Source: Anaeromyxobacter diazotrophicus (GTDB taxonomy: Bacteria > Myxococcota > Myxococcia > Myxococcales > Anaeromyxobacteraceae). Taken from it: 64,000 bases of DNA. Of this stretch, positions 44,970 to 53,449 are shown one piece after another. Position numbers and translations under genes: made by a program. The stretch's first letter is position 1. Every line of letters starts with the position of its first letter. The notes beneath the pieces were generated by a model. The model did no database searches. It was not told the origin of the DNA and saw only the letters and a program-made list of their open reading frames with translations. The stretch spans positions 434,001-498,000 of the forward strand of contig NZ_BJTG01000001.1 of the NCBI RefSeq assembly GCF_013340205.1, given 5' to 3'.

Positions 44970-46577
44970 TCACCACGGCCGCTTCGCGCACGCCTCGGGC
45001 GGCGTCGCCGCGTTGCACGCTCCCGGCGTGCGCGCGCCGCAGGCCCAGCTCGCCGGCTCGTCCGGCGCGTCCGGCCGGACCCGCTCCAGCGCGCCCGAAG
45101 GGCAGCGCAGCGCCGGCGCCACCCAGCCCGCCGAGGAGACCACCGCGCCGGCGCCGTCCTCGAGCGCCAGGGCCGGCGCCCGATCGTTCGCGAGCCCCCC
45201 CGCCAGCGCCGTCGCGCCGCAGCGGTGGACGGCGGTGCCGGGCGGCAGCGCGTACCGTCCGTCGTAGGCGCCTCCCACCACCAGGGCGTAGCCCCCCGGG
45301 GGGACCGGCCCGCCCTCGGCCGCGCCGAGCGTGCAGCGCGCCACCGTCCCGGAGGCGGTGCGCTTCGCGAGCACGAGACCCGACAGGTCGGCGTCGCCGG
45401 TCCCGACGTTGACCACCTCGACGTACTCGCCGCCCGCCTCGGGCGCGTCGGCGTCCGCCAGCACCTCCGAGAGCACCGGCGCGGGGCGCGGCGGGCGGGC
45501 GGCGGCCGGCAGCCAGGCGCCGAACGCGCCCCGGTGCCCCGCCAGATCCTCGCCGGCCAGCCGGACCCGCAGGGCGCGGCCGGGGCAGAGCCCGCGCAGC
45601 GCGAGCGCCGCCGGGCAGGCGCGGGCGGCCGGCTGGCACGGGTCCCAGCCCGGGCACGCCGCCACGCCTCCCAGCACCCGCGCCACCGCCGGCGCCGCCG
45701 GCGCGCTGCCGCAGGCGGGCTCGCCCGGCAGCGCCGACACCTCCGCCACCAGCCGGCCCATCCCCGCGAGCGTGGCCGAGACCTCCACGCCCAGCTCCGC
45801 CGCGGAGAGCTCGGCGCCGCCGCACGCCGGCGCGCCCGCCGAGGCGCAGCGGCTCACCTCGAGCGGCTCGAGCGGGAGGGGCGCGTTGCCTGCCGCGTCG
45901 CGCACCTGCCCCAGGTCGACCGCCAGCGCCCCCGCGGCGAGGGGCGCGGCGAGGTCGAGCCCGAGCACGTCGGGCGCCGGCGCGACGGGCTCGCCGCCGC
46001 CGGCCGGGAGCGCCAGCGCGCCGGCGACCGGCTCGTCGAAGGCGATCCGCAGCGCGGCGAGGTCGCGCGGGACGGGCCCGTGCGGCGGCTCCAGCCAGCG
46101 CGCGGCGGGCGGGGTGCGGTCCACGGCGGGCCCGGTCTCGAACAGCACCGCGAAGGCGCGGCTCTTTCCCTCCGGGTCGAGCACCGGCCGCCCGCCGGCG
46201 TCGCGCAGCCGCGGCGAGAGCACCGCCGCGAAGGGCGCCTCGGCCGGGAGCGGCGCGAGCGGCCGCAGCACGGCGCGGCGCCCGCCCTCCTCCACCTCCA
46301 GCCGCGCCGGCACGACGGGCAGGTCCGGCGGGGCGCCCTCCGCCGCCTCCGCCGCGGCGGCGACCGCGCGCAGGTCCTCCCGGCGGCACAGCACGAGGAG
46401 CGGGCCCGCGACGAGCCCCGCCGCGTCGATCGCCCCGGTGAAGGCGATCGCGACCTCCACCGCGTCGGGCGGGACCGCGCCCGACGGCGAGGCGGACTCG
46501 ACGCGGACGAGCGGCGCCGGCAGCGACGGCGCGCAGCCTGCGGCGACCAGCGCGAGCGCGGCGGCGCGCCAGCTCAC
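44970..46577 (-). CDS. Predicted lipoprotein with Ig-like and lamin-tail-like domains
   Basis: A 535-residue exported protein. The signal peptide ends in a lipobox-like VAAGC (Cys about residue 15). Two Ig-like SbsA/CARDB-type segments (about 25-140 and 145-250) have the DRTPPAARWLEPPHGPVPRDLAALRIAFDEPV pattern. A cysteine-rich stretch follows, and a C-terminal lamin-tail-like domain (about 390-500) is marked by SEVLADADAPEAGGEYVEVVN, DLSGLVL and the PPGGYALVVGG strand. Probably outer-membrane-anchored and surface-exposed or periplasmic. Its GTG start overlaps the stop of the small exported protein upstream. Function unknown. Confidence 0.72.
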   Translation of the reverse strand: MSWRAAALALVAAGCAPSLPAPLVRVESASPSGAVPPDAVEVAIAFTGAIDAAGLVAGPLLVLCRREDLRAVAAAAEAAEGAPPDLPVVPARLEVEEGGRRAVLRPLAPLPAEAPFAAVLSPRLRDAGGRPVLDPEGKSRAFAVLFETGPAVDRTPPAARWLEPPHGPVPRDLAALRIAFDEPVAGALALPAGGGEPVAPAPDVLGLDLAAPLAAGALAVDLGQVRDAAGNAPLPLEPLEVSRCASAGAPACGGAELSAAELGVEVSATLAGMGRLVAEVSALPGEPACGSAPAAPAVARVLGGVAACPGWDPCQPAARACPAALALRGLCPGRALRVRLAGEDLAGHRGAFGAWLPAAARPPRPAPVLSEVLADADAPEAGGEYVEVVNVGTGDADLSGLVLAKRTASGTVARCTLGAAEGGPVPPGGYALVVGGAYDGRYALPPGTAVHRCGATALAGGLANDRAPALALEDGAGAVVSSAGWVAPALRCPSGALERVRPDAPDEPASWACGARTPGACNAATPPEACAKRPW

Positions 46578-47194
46578 GGCGCGCCCTCCCCGTAGAGGCC
46601 GGTGAGGCCGTCGAGCTCCGCCGTCACCGCGTCGAGCTCGAGCTCCTGCTCCGCGCGCGCCCGGCCCTCGCGCGGCGGCGCCGCGAGCAGGGCCAGGCGC
46701 AGCCGCAGGCGCTGGTAGTAGAGCCGCGTGGCGCGGTCGGACGCGGCGCGCCGCTTCGCCTCGGCGCGCTCGGCGGCGGCGGCCGCCTCCAGCTCCCCGC
46801 GCGCGAAGACCAGGTTCTCGAGCTCCCAGCCCAGGCGGACCGAGAGGCTGTCGCCCGGCATGGAGCGCAGGTAGTCCACCTCCGCGCCGGCGCTGAGCCC
46901 GACCACGCGGTAGCTGCGCTCGTCGTGCCGGTACTCGGCCGTCAGCCGGGGCACGAGCCCGGCCAGCCGGGCGCGCCGGCCCCAGCCGTCCGCCTCGGCG
47001 CGCCCCGGGGCGGCGCGCGCCTCGGCCGCGCGCTGCACCGCCTCGACCCGCGGCTCGCCCGCCAGGGCGAGGCCGAGCAGCCGGGCCGCGTCCTCGCGCG
47101 CGGCGGCGGCGGGATCGGGAGGAGGCCCCGGGAGACCGTGCGCGGGCGGGCCACCCCCGAGCGCCAGGGCGAGGAGCGGGAGGAGGAGGTGCAT
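46574..47194 (-). CDS. Exported helical protein, TolC-like segment
   Basis: A 206-residue protein with a signal peptide (MHLLLPLLALALGGGPPAHG) and a long helical C-terminal half (WELENLVFARGELEAAAAAERAEAK and RATRLYYQRLRLRLALL) resembling one hairpin of a TolC-family outer-membrane protein. It is too short to be an efflux channel. Translationally coupled to the lipoprotein gene after it, so the two probably act together in the envelope. ATG 47194 is preferred over an in-frame GTG at 47212. I do not recognise the family with certainty. Confidence 0.6.
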   Translation of the reverse strand: MHLLLPLLALALGGGPPAHGLPGPPPDPAAAAREDAARLLGLALAGEPRVEAVQRAAEARAAPGRAEADGWGRRARLAGLVPRLTAEYRHDERSYRVVGLSAGAEVDYLRSMPGDSLSVRLGWELENLVFARGELEAAAAAERAEAKRRAASDRATRLYYQRLRLRLALLAAPPREGRARAEQELELDAVTAELDGLTGLYGEGAP

Positions 47195-47308
47195 GGGCGC
47201 GCGCAGAAGCACGCGCCCTGCCAGCGTCGAAACCCGCGCCCCGAGCGCCGGACGCGAGGCCGCGCGTCCTCGGCGCGGCCGGGAGGTCCGCGGGGAGGAC
47301 GCCGGGCC

Positions 47309-49114
47309 TCAGAGCTCCTCGAGCCGCTTCCCCGCCAGCGTGCGCCCCACGTACCGGTCGAGGCGCCGCTCCATGAAGGGGGCCGCGGAGGCGTCGGCCG
47401 CGTCGATCCACGCGCGCAGCGCGCGCGGGTCCTCGCCCCGCAGCGCCTCGCCGAGCCCCGCCAGCCGCGCGTCGATCGCCTCGCGCTCGCCGTCCGCGAG
47501 CAGGTCGGGGTCCTCCGCCAGCCCCTGCCGCAGCGCGCCCGCCAGCCGCTCGCCCTCGAGCCGCCACTCGGCGAGGAAGCGCTGCACCACGTCCTCCTCG
47601 GCGTGCTCCAGGCTCTCGACGAGCATGTCCTCCACCTCCTGCTCGGTGACCCCGCTCGTCGGCTTCACCTCCACCCGCTGCTCGACGCCGGTGTGGAGCT
47701 CGCGCGCCGTCACCCGCAGGAGCCCGTCGGCGTCCACCGCGTAGGTGATCTCCACCCGCGCCTGCCCGGCCGGGAGCGGCGGGATGCCGCGCAGCGTGAA
47801 CCGCGCCAGCGACCGGCAGTCGCGCGCCAGCTCGCGCTCGCCCTGCACCACGTGCACCACCATCCCGGTCTGCCGGTCGGCGTGGGTCGTGAACTGCTGG
47901 GTGGCGGTGGCGGGGATGGCGGAGTTGCGGAGCACCAGGCGCTCCACCGCCCCGCCCAGCATCTCGACCCCGAGCGAGAGCGGCACGACGTCGAGCAGCA
48001 AGAGGTCGTCGCGCCCGCCGCGGTCGAGCGCGTCCGCCTGGAGGGCGGCGCCGAGCGCCACCACCGCGTCGGGGTCGAGGTCGGTGAGCGGCTCCTGGCC
48101 GAAGAGCGCCCGCACCTCCCGCCGCACGAGCGGGGTGCGGGTCGCGCCGCCCACCAGCACCACGCCGTCGAGCCGCGCCGGCTCGAGCCCGGCGTCGCGC
48201 AGCGCCTGCCGGCAGGGCGCGAGCGTCCGCGCCACCACCGGCGCGAGGAGCGCCTCCAGCTCGGCCCTCCCCAGCCGGACCGCCACGCGCGCGCCGCCCA
48301 GCAGGAGCTCGTCCTCCACCTCCTCGCGCGTCGAGAGCGCCTCCCGGAGCCGCTGCGCCGCCGCCCGGGCGCCCCGCAGCACCTCCGGCGTGCGCGGGAG
48401 GTCCGCCCCCGCGAGCAGGCGCTCCGCCACGGCCGCGTCGAGGTCGTCGCCGCCGAGCCGGCTGTCGCCCGCGGTGGAGAGCACCTCGAACACGCCGTCG
48501 GCGAGCTTCAGGATCGAGACGTCGAACGTCCCGCCCCCCAGGTCGTAGACCGCGAACAGCCCCTGCCGGCGCTGGTCGAGGCCGTAGGCGAGGGCCGCGG
48601 CGGTCGGCTCGGCGAGGAGCCGCGCCACCTCCAGCCCCGCCAGCCGACCGGCGTCGCGGGTGGCCTGGCGCTGCCGCTCGTCGAAGTAGGCCGGGACGGT
48701 GACGACGCAGGGGCCGGGCGGGCCGCCCAGCGCCTCGGCGGCGCGGCGCCGCAGCACGCGCAGGATCTCGGCCGAGACCTCGACCGGCGTGACCCGGCGC
48801 CCGCCCTCCACCACCAGCTTGACGGAGTGTCCGTCCTCGTCGAAGCGGTAGACGCCGCGGTCCTCCGGCCGGAGGTCGGCCGGGCCCCGCCCCATGAGCC
48901 GCTTCACCGAGAGCACCACGTCGGCCGGCGCCGCGGCGGCGCGCGCCCTGGCCGCCGCGCCCACCTCGACCGCCCCGCCCGGCAGGTAGTGCACCGCGCT
49001 GGCGAGGAGCGGCTGCCCCCCGTCCACCGGGACGAGCCGCGGCCGGTTCCGCGCGTCGACGCTGGCGACGAGCGAGTTCGTGGTGCCGAGGTCGATGCCG
49101 ATCGCGCGGGCCAT
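47309..49114 (-). CDS. hscA: Hsp70 chaperone, HscA-type
   Basis: A 601-residue Hsp70. The ATPase domain has [42 protein letters not shown] and [11 protein letters not shown]; the substrate domain includes [11 protein letters not shown] and [17 protein letters not shown]. It is shorter than DnaK, lacks the DnaK-type acidic C-terminal tail, and has the reduced lid of HscA. With hscB, iscU and iscS encoded at 55.6-57.9 kb on the same strand, it is most likely the Fe-S-cluster assembly Hsp70. Unusually, 6.5 kb separates it from hscB. Confidence 0.87.
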   Translation of the reverse strand: MARAIGIDLGTTNSLVASVDARNRPRLVPVDGGQPLLASAVHYLPGGAVEVGAAARARAAAAPADVVLSVKRLMGRGPADLRPEDRGVYRFDEDGHSVKLVVEGGRRVTPVEVSAEILRVLRRRAAEALGGPPGPCVVTVPAYFDERQRQATRDAGRLAGLEVARLLAEPTAAALAYGLDQRRQGLFAVYDLGGGTFDVSILKLADGVFEVLSTAGDSRLGGDDLDAAVAERLLAGADLPRTPEVLRGARAAAQRLREALSTREEVEDELLLGGARVAVRLGRAELEALLAPVVARTLAPCRQALRDAGLEPARLDGVVLVGGATRTPLVRREVRALFGQEPLTDLDPDAVVALGAALQADALDRGGRDDLLLLDVVPLSLGVEMLGGAVERLVLRNSAIPATATQQFTTHADRQTGMVVHVVQGERELARDCRSLARFTLRGIPPLPAGQARVEITYAVDADGLLRVTARELHTGVEQRVEVKPTSGVTEQEVEDMLVESLEHAEEDVVQRFLAEWRLEGERLAGALRQGLAEDPDLLADGEREAIDARLAGLGEALRGEDPRALRAWIDAADASAAPFMERRLDRYVGRTLAGKRLEEL

Positions 49115-49189
49115 GGCGGAGCGCGTTCTTACCTCGCCGGCGCGGGGCGCGTCATCCCGCCGCGGGCGCCGCCGGGCGGCCGCCGAGCC

Positions 49190-49216
49190 GTAGCACGCCG
49201 CCCAGGATCGTGTTAC
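49190..49216. promoter_or_regulatory. 27-bp palindrome upstream of cbiM, shared with the TonB receptor
   Basis: GTAGCACG-N11-CGTGTTAC. It matches the element at 55526-55552 at 21 of 27 positions, with identical length and spacing, and the outer arms are nearly identical. Its centre lies about 63 bases before the cbiM ATG, in the divergent gap with hscA. A repressor site for metal-responsive control is likely. Confidence 0.6.
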
Positions 49217-49265
49217 GGAAGGGCCGCCCCACCCGCCGCCGGACGGGCCGGTGCGGCGCACGCGC

Positions 49266-50264
49266 ATGCACATGTCGGACGCACTGGTCTCGCCGGCGGT
49301 CGGCGGCGCGCTCTGGCTCACCGCCGCGGGCGTGGCCCGCCACGCCGCGCGCCGGCTCGAGCGCGAGGAGGAGCAGCGCCTGCCGCTCATGGGCGTCCTG
49401 GGCGCCTTCGTCTTCGCCGCGCAGATGGTGAACTTCGCCATCCCGGGCACCGGCTCCTCCGGGCACCTCGGGGGCGGGTTGCTCCTGGCGGTGCTGCTCG
49501 GGCCGCACGCCGCCTTCGTGGTGATGGCCTCGGTCCTGACGGTGCAGGCGCTCTTCTTCGCCGACGGGGGGCTGCTCGCGCTCGGCTGCAACGCCGTCAA
49601 CCTCGGCTTCTTCGCGAGCTACCTCGCCTACCCGCTGGTGTGGCGCCCGCTCGCCGGCGACGGGCGCTCGCCGGCGCGGGTCGCGCTCGCGTCGGTGGCG
49701 GCGGCGGTCGCCGGGCTGCAGCTCGGCGCGCTGGCGGTGGTGGTGGAGACGCGGGCCTCCGGGATCTCGTCCCTGCCGTTCGGCCCGTTCCTCCTCCTCA
49801 TGCAGTCGATCCACCTCGCCATCGGCCTCGTCGAGGGCGCGGTCACCGCGGCGGTCGTGCTGGCCGTGCGCCGGGCGCGGCCGGAGCTGGCGCCGGCCGG
49901 GACGCGCGGCGCGCGCAGCGTGGTGGCGCTGGGCACGGCCGCGCTGGTCGCCGCGGGCGCGCTCTCCTGGTTCGCCTCCACCCGGCCGGACGGCCTCGAG
50001 TGGGCGGCCGCGCGCGCGGCGAGCGGCGCGCCGCAGCCGGCGGCGGGGGCGGCGCACGCGCTCGCCGCGCGCCTGCAGCGCGCCACCGCGGTCATGCCCG
50101 ACTACGCGCCGCCCGGCGCGCCGGACGGCGGGTCGCGCTGGGGGGCGCCGCGCGCCGGCACCTCGGCGGCCGGGCTCCTCGGGGTGGGGCTCAGCGTCGC
50201 GTTCGTGGTCGCGGCCGGCCTCGGCGCGCGCGCCCTGCGCCGCCGCGCCGCGCGCCGGCCATGA
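49266..50264 (+). CDS. cbiM: ECF-type cobalt/nickel transporter substrate-binding protein, CbiM-CbiN fusion
   Basis: A 332-residue membrane protein. The start is set at ATG 49266 because the CbiM/NikM metal site uses an N-terminal Met-His, and the protein then begins [13 protein letters not shown]. The CbiM core (about 1-210) has [33 protein letters not shown] and [14 protein letters not shown]-terminal CbiN/PDGLE part ([10 protein letters not shown], about residue 240, plus a final helix near 305) is fused. cbiM-cbiQ-cbiO form a coupled operon. Cobalt and nickel versions cannot be told apart from the sequence. I see no cobalamin riboswitch upstream. Confidence 0.9.
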   Translation: MHMSDALVSPAVGGALWLTAAGVARHAARRLEREEEQRLPLMGVLGAFVFAAQMVNFAIPGTGSSGHLGGGLLLAVLLGPHAAFVVMASVLTVQALFFADGGLLALGCNAVNLGFFASYLAYPLVWRPLAGDGRSPARVALASVAAAVAGLQLGALAVVVETRASGISSLPFGPFLLLMQSIHLAIGLVEGAVTAAVVLAVRRARPELAPAGTRGARSVVALGTAALVAAGALSWFASTRPDGLEWAAARAASGAPQPAAGAAHALAARLQRATAVMPDYAPPGAPDGGSRWGAPRAGTSAAGLLGVGLSVAFVVAAGLGARALRRRAARRP

Positions 50265-51058
50265 GCGCGGCCGGCCCGGCGCTGGCGCACCTCGGCGCGC
50301 TCGACGGCCTCGCCGCGCGCGACACGCCCGCCGCGCGGCTCGACCCGCGCGTGAAGACGCTCGCCGCGATCGCCTACGTGGCGGTGGTGGCGAGCTTCGG
50401 GCGCGGCGACGCGCTGCGGCTCGTGCCGCTCGCCGCCTGGCCGGTCGCGCTCGGCGCGCTGGGCGACGTCCCCTGGCGGCCGGTGCTGCTGCGCCTGGCG
50501 CTGGCGTCTCCCTTCGCGCTCGGCGTGGCCGCCTTCGAGCCGCTCCTCGACCGGGCGCCGGCGCTCGCGGTGGCGGGCGTCACCGTCTCGGCCGGCACAG
50601 TGGCCTTCGCGACCATCCTCCTCAAGTTCGCGCTGGCGCTCTCCGGGGCGCTGGTGCTCGTCGCCACCACCGGCTTCGACGCGATGTGCGCCGGCCTGGA
50701 GCGGCTCGGCGCCCCGCGGCTGCTGGTGGCGCAGCTCCTGCTCCTCTACCGCTACCTCTTCGTCCTCTCGGAGGAGGCGGCGCGGCTGTGGCGGGCCCAC
50801 GCGCTGCGCTCGCCCGATCGCCCGCGCCCCACGGCGCGGCTCGGGGCCACCCTGCTCGGGCAGCTCCTCCTGCGAACCCTGGCGCGCGGGGAGCGCCTCC
50901 ACGCCGCCATGCGTTGCCGCGGCTTCGACGGGACCGTGAAGCTCGTCCGGCGCGCCCGCCTGTCCCGCGCCGACCTCGCCTTCGGCGCCGCCACCGCGGC
51001 GCTCCTCGCCGGCTGCCGCTTCGGGCACCTGCCGGCCGCCCTCCAGCGCCTCCTCTAG
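50261..51058 (+). CDS. cbiQ: ECF transporter transmembrane protein CbiQ
   Basis: A 265-residue membrane component. Several hydrophobic helices are followed by the coupling helix with AMRCRGFDG, the A-x-x-x-R-G motif that contacts the ATPase. The N-terminus has RLDPRVKTLAAIAYVAVV, typical of CbiQ. ATG 50261 overlaps the cbiM stop (ATGA), and cbiO begins six bases after its end. Confidence 0.92.
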   Translation: MSAAGPALAHLGALDGLAARDTPAARLDPRVKTLAAIAYVAVVASFGRGDALRLVPLAAWPVALGALGDVPWRPVLLRLALASPFALGVAAFEPLLDRAPALAVAGVTVSAGTVAFATILLKFALALSGALVLVATTGFDAMCAGLERLGAPRLLVAQLLLLYRYLFVLSEEAARLWRAHALRSPDRPRPTARLGATLLGQLLLRTLARGERLHAAMRCRGFDGTVKLVRRARLSRADLAFGAATAALLAGCRFGHLPAALQRLL

Positions 51059-51064
51059 CACGCC

Positions 51065-51817
51065 ATGAGCCACCACCTCGTCTCGGTGACCGACCTCCGC
51101 TTCTCCTACCCCGACGGCACGCCGGCGCTCGACGGCGTCACCTTCACGCTCCACCACGGGGAGTCGGTGGGCCTCGTGGGCGGCAACGGCGCCGGCAAGT
51201 CCACCCTGCTCCTGCACCTGGCGGGCGTCCTGCGCGCCACCTCCGGCGCGGTGCGGGTCGGCGACTGGCCGGTCACGCCCGGCACGCTGCGCGAGGTGCG
51301 CCGCTCGCTCGGGCTCGTCTTCCAGGACCCCGACGACCAGCTCTTCATGCCGACGGTGGAGGACGACGTCGCGTTCGGGCCGCGGCAGCTGGGGCTGCCC
51401 GAGCCGGAGGTGGAGGCGCGGGTGGTGGACGCGCTGGGGCGCGTCGGCGCGGCCCACCTGCGCCGCCGCCCGCCGCACCGTCTCTCCGGCGGCGAGAAGC
51501 GCGCGGCCGCCATCGCCGCCGTGCTCGCCATGGGGCCGAGCGTGCTCGTGCTCGACGAGCCGTCGTCGAACCTGGATCCGGCGGCGCGGCGCGCGCTCAT
51601 CGGCCAGCTCCGCGCCTTCGAGCACACCAAGATCGTCGCCAGCCACGACCTCGACCTCGTGCTCGACGTCTGCCGGCGGGTGCTGGTGCTCTCCGGGGGC
51701 CGGGTGATCGCCGACGGACCGTCGGACGAGCTCCTGGCCGACGACGCGCTCCTCGCGAGCGCGCGCCTGGAGCGGCCGCTCCGGCTGCAGGCCTGCCCGC
51801 GCTGCCGGCCGGGTTGA
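51065..51817 (+). CDS. cbiO: ECF transporter ATPase CbiO
   Basis: A 250-residue ABC ATPase: Walker A GGNGAGKST, Q-loop GLVFQDPDDQLFMPTVEDDVAFGP, signature LSGGEKRAAAIA, Walker B VLVLDEPSSNLDP and switch His in ASHDLD. The Q-loop segment PDDQLF is typical of ECF ATPases. It ends with a CPRC motif near the C-terminus, which could bind metal but is unproven. It powers CbiMQ uptake. Confidence 0.93.
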   Translation: MSHHLVSVTDLRFSYPDGTPALDGVTFTLHHGESVGLVGGNGAGKSTLLLHLAGVLRATSGAVRVGDWPVTPGTLREVRRSLGLVFQDPDDQLFMPTVEDDVAFGPRQLGLPEPEVEARVVDALGRVGAAHLRRRPPHRLSGGEKRAAAIAAVLAMGPSVLVLDEPSSNLDPAARRALIGQLRAFEHTKIVASHDLDLVLDVCRRVLVLSGGRVIADGPSDELLADDALLASARLERPLRLQACPRCRPG

Positions 51818-51931
51818 CCCCCGCGCGCGGGCCCCGGAGCCGGATCGCCTCTTTCGGCGCGACCCGCAGTCCCGCTCCAACCCCCGCGACGGCCGTGCAG
51901 GATGGGGCGACGCGCTCACTCGAGGGTCCCC

Positions 51932-53437
51932 GTGAGAGTGCTCCTCGTCCACCCCAGCGGCCTCATGTACTCGCGGATCTTCCTCCGGCTCGAGCCGCTC
52001 GGGCTGGAGCTCGTCGCCCGGGCGCTCCAGCAAGCCGGACACGACGTCCGGCTGCTGGATCTCCAGACGCGAGGGCCGGACGACTACCTGCGCCTCCTCG
52101 ACGGCTGGTGCCCCGACGCGGTCGGATTCTCGCTCAACTACCTCGCCAACGTCCCGGAGGTGCTCGAGCTCGCCGAGGCGACGAAGCGGCGCGCGCCCGG
52201 GTGCTTCGTCTTCGCGGGGGGCCACAGCGCCTCGTTCATCGCGCGCGAGCTGCTCGCGCACGCCGGCGGCGCGATCGACTGCGTCGTCCGCGGCGAGGGC
52301 GAGCGGACGGCCCCCCAGCTCCTCGCCGCCGCGGCGCGCGACCGCTCCGCGCTGCACGCGCTGCCGGGCGTGAGCACCCCGGCCGGCGAAGGCCCCGCCC
52401 CGGCGCTGCTGGCGAGCCTCGACGAGGTGCTGCCCGCGCGCGAGCTCCTGGCGCGGCGCCGCGCCTACTTCATCGGCGTGCTCGACCCCTGCGCGTCGAT
52501 CGAGCTCACCCGCGGGTGCCCGTGGGACTGCGTCTTCTGCAGCGGCTGGACCTTCTACGGCCGGAGCTACCGGAAGGTGAGCCCGGCGCGGGCGGCCGAG
52601 GACCTGGCCAGCGTCCGCGAACCCGGCGTCTTCATCGTGGACGACGTGGCCTTCGTGGACGCGGACCACGGCCACGCCGTCGCGGCGGAGATCGACCGCC
52701 GGCGGATCCGCAAGCGGTACTACCTCGAGACGCGCGGCGACGTGCTCGTCCGCAACCAGGAGGTGTTCCGGTACTGGAAGCGGCTCGGGCTCGAGTACAT
52801 GTTCATCGGCCTCGAGGCGATCGACGACGCGGACCTCCGCTCGCTCCGCAAGCGCACCACCCTGGGGAAGAGCTTCGAGGCGCTCGAGGTGGCGCGGTCG
52901 CTCGGGGTCACGGTGGCGGTCAACGTGATCGCCGACGCCTCCTGGGACGAGCGGCGCTTCGCGGCGGTGCGCGAGTGGGCGCTCGCGGTGCCCGAGATCG
53001 TGCACCTCACCGTGGCGACGCCCTACCCCGGCACCGAGACCTGGCACACCGAGGCGCGGCAGCTCGCCACCCGCGACTACCGGCTCTTCGACGTGCAGCA
53101 CGCGGTGGTCCCCACGCGCCTGCCCCTCGCCCGGTTCTACGAGGAGCTGGTGCGGACGCAGCAGGTGCTCGCCCGCAAGCACCTCGGCTGGGCGGCGCTG
53201 CGCGCCACCGCCGGGATCTCCGCGCGCCTGCTCGCGCGCGGGCAGACCAACTTCGTGAGGATGCTGTGGAGGTTCAACGGCGTCTACGACCCGGCGGCGC
53301 TGCGCGCCGACCACGCCGCGCCGTGCCGCTTCGAGCTCCGGCTGCCCGAGCACCCGCCGCTGGAGCGGGTCGATCCGGCCCGCCTCTACGTCCACCAGCC
53401 CGCGAGCGGCGCCCCGCCGCCTGCCGGCGGGGGCTGA
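51932..53437 (+). CDS. hpnR: B12-binding radical SAM protein, hopanoid C-3 methylase HpnR-like
   Basis: A 501-residue protein closely resembling HpnR. The N-terminal B12-binding domain starts VRVLLVHPSGLMYSRIFLRLEPLGLE and contains SLNYLANVPEVLEL and FAGGHSASFIA. The radical SAM domain has ELTRGCPWDCVFCSGWTFYGRSYRKVSP, with the C-x3-C-x2-C cluster. The tail FNGVYDPAALRADHAAP is also HpnR-like. HpnR adds a methyl to C-3 of hopanoids using cobalamin and SAM. GTG 51932 has GAGGG five bases upstream and fits the family; ATG 51902 is an alternative. No hopene cyclase is in the window. The B12-related cbiMQO lies just upstream. Confidence 0.82.
   Translation: MRVLLVHPSGLMYSRIFLRLEPLGLELVARALQQAGHDVRLLDLQTRGPDDYLRLLDGWCPDAVGFSLNYLANVPEVLELAEATKRRAPGCFVFAGGHSASFIARELLAHAGGAIDCVVRGEGERTAPQLLAAAARDRSALHALPGVSTPAGEGPAPALLASLDEVLPARELLARRRAYFIGVLDPCASIELTRGCPWDCVFCSGWTFYGRSYRKVSPARAAEDLASVREPGVFIVDDVAFVDADHGHAVAAEIDRRRIRKRYYLETRGDVLVRNQEVFRYWKRLGLEYMFIGLEAIDDADLRSLRKRTTLGKSFEALEVARSLGVTVAVNVIADASWDERRFAAVREWALAVPEIVHLTVATPYPGTETWHTEARQLATRDYRLFDVQHAVVPTRLPLARFYEELVRTQQVLARKHLGWAALRATAGISARLLARGQTNFVRMLWRFNGVYDPAALRADHAAPCRFELRLPEHPPLERVDPARLYVHQPASGAPPPAGGG
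53411..53434. terminator. GC hairpin at the end of hpnR
   Basis: GCCCCGCCG and CGGCGGGGGC pair around a short loop in the last codons of hpnR, just before the convergent TonB receptor gene. No T-run follows, as with the pilY1-pilR hairpin. Confidence 0.3.
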
Positions 53438-53449
53438 TCGCGGGCCCCG

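Noticed and set aside
46574-47194. A complete TolC efflux channel
   Set aside because: Only about 206 residues and one helical hairpin; TolC proteins need about 420-490 residues and two repeats.
49115-49265. Cobalamin riboswitch upstream of cbiM
   Set aside because: I could not find the conserved B12-box or the multi-stem layout in this 150-base gap. The palindrome is a simpler explanation for control.
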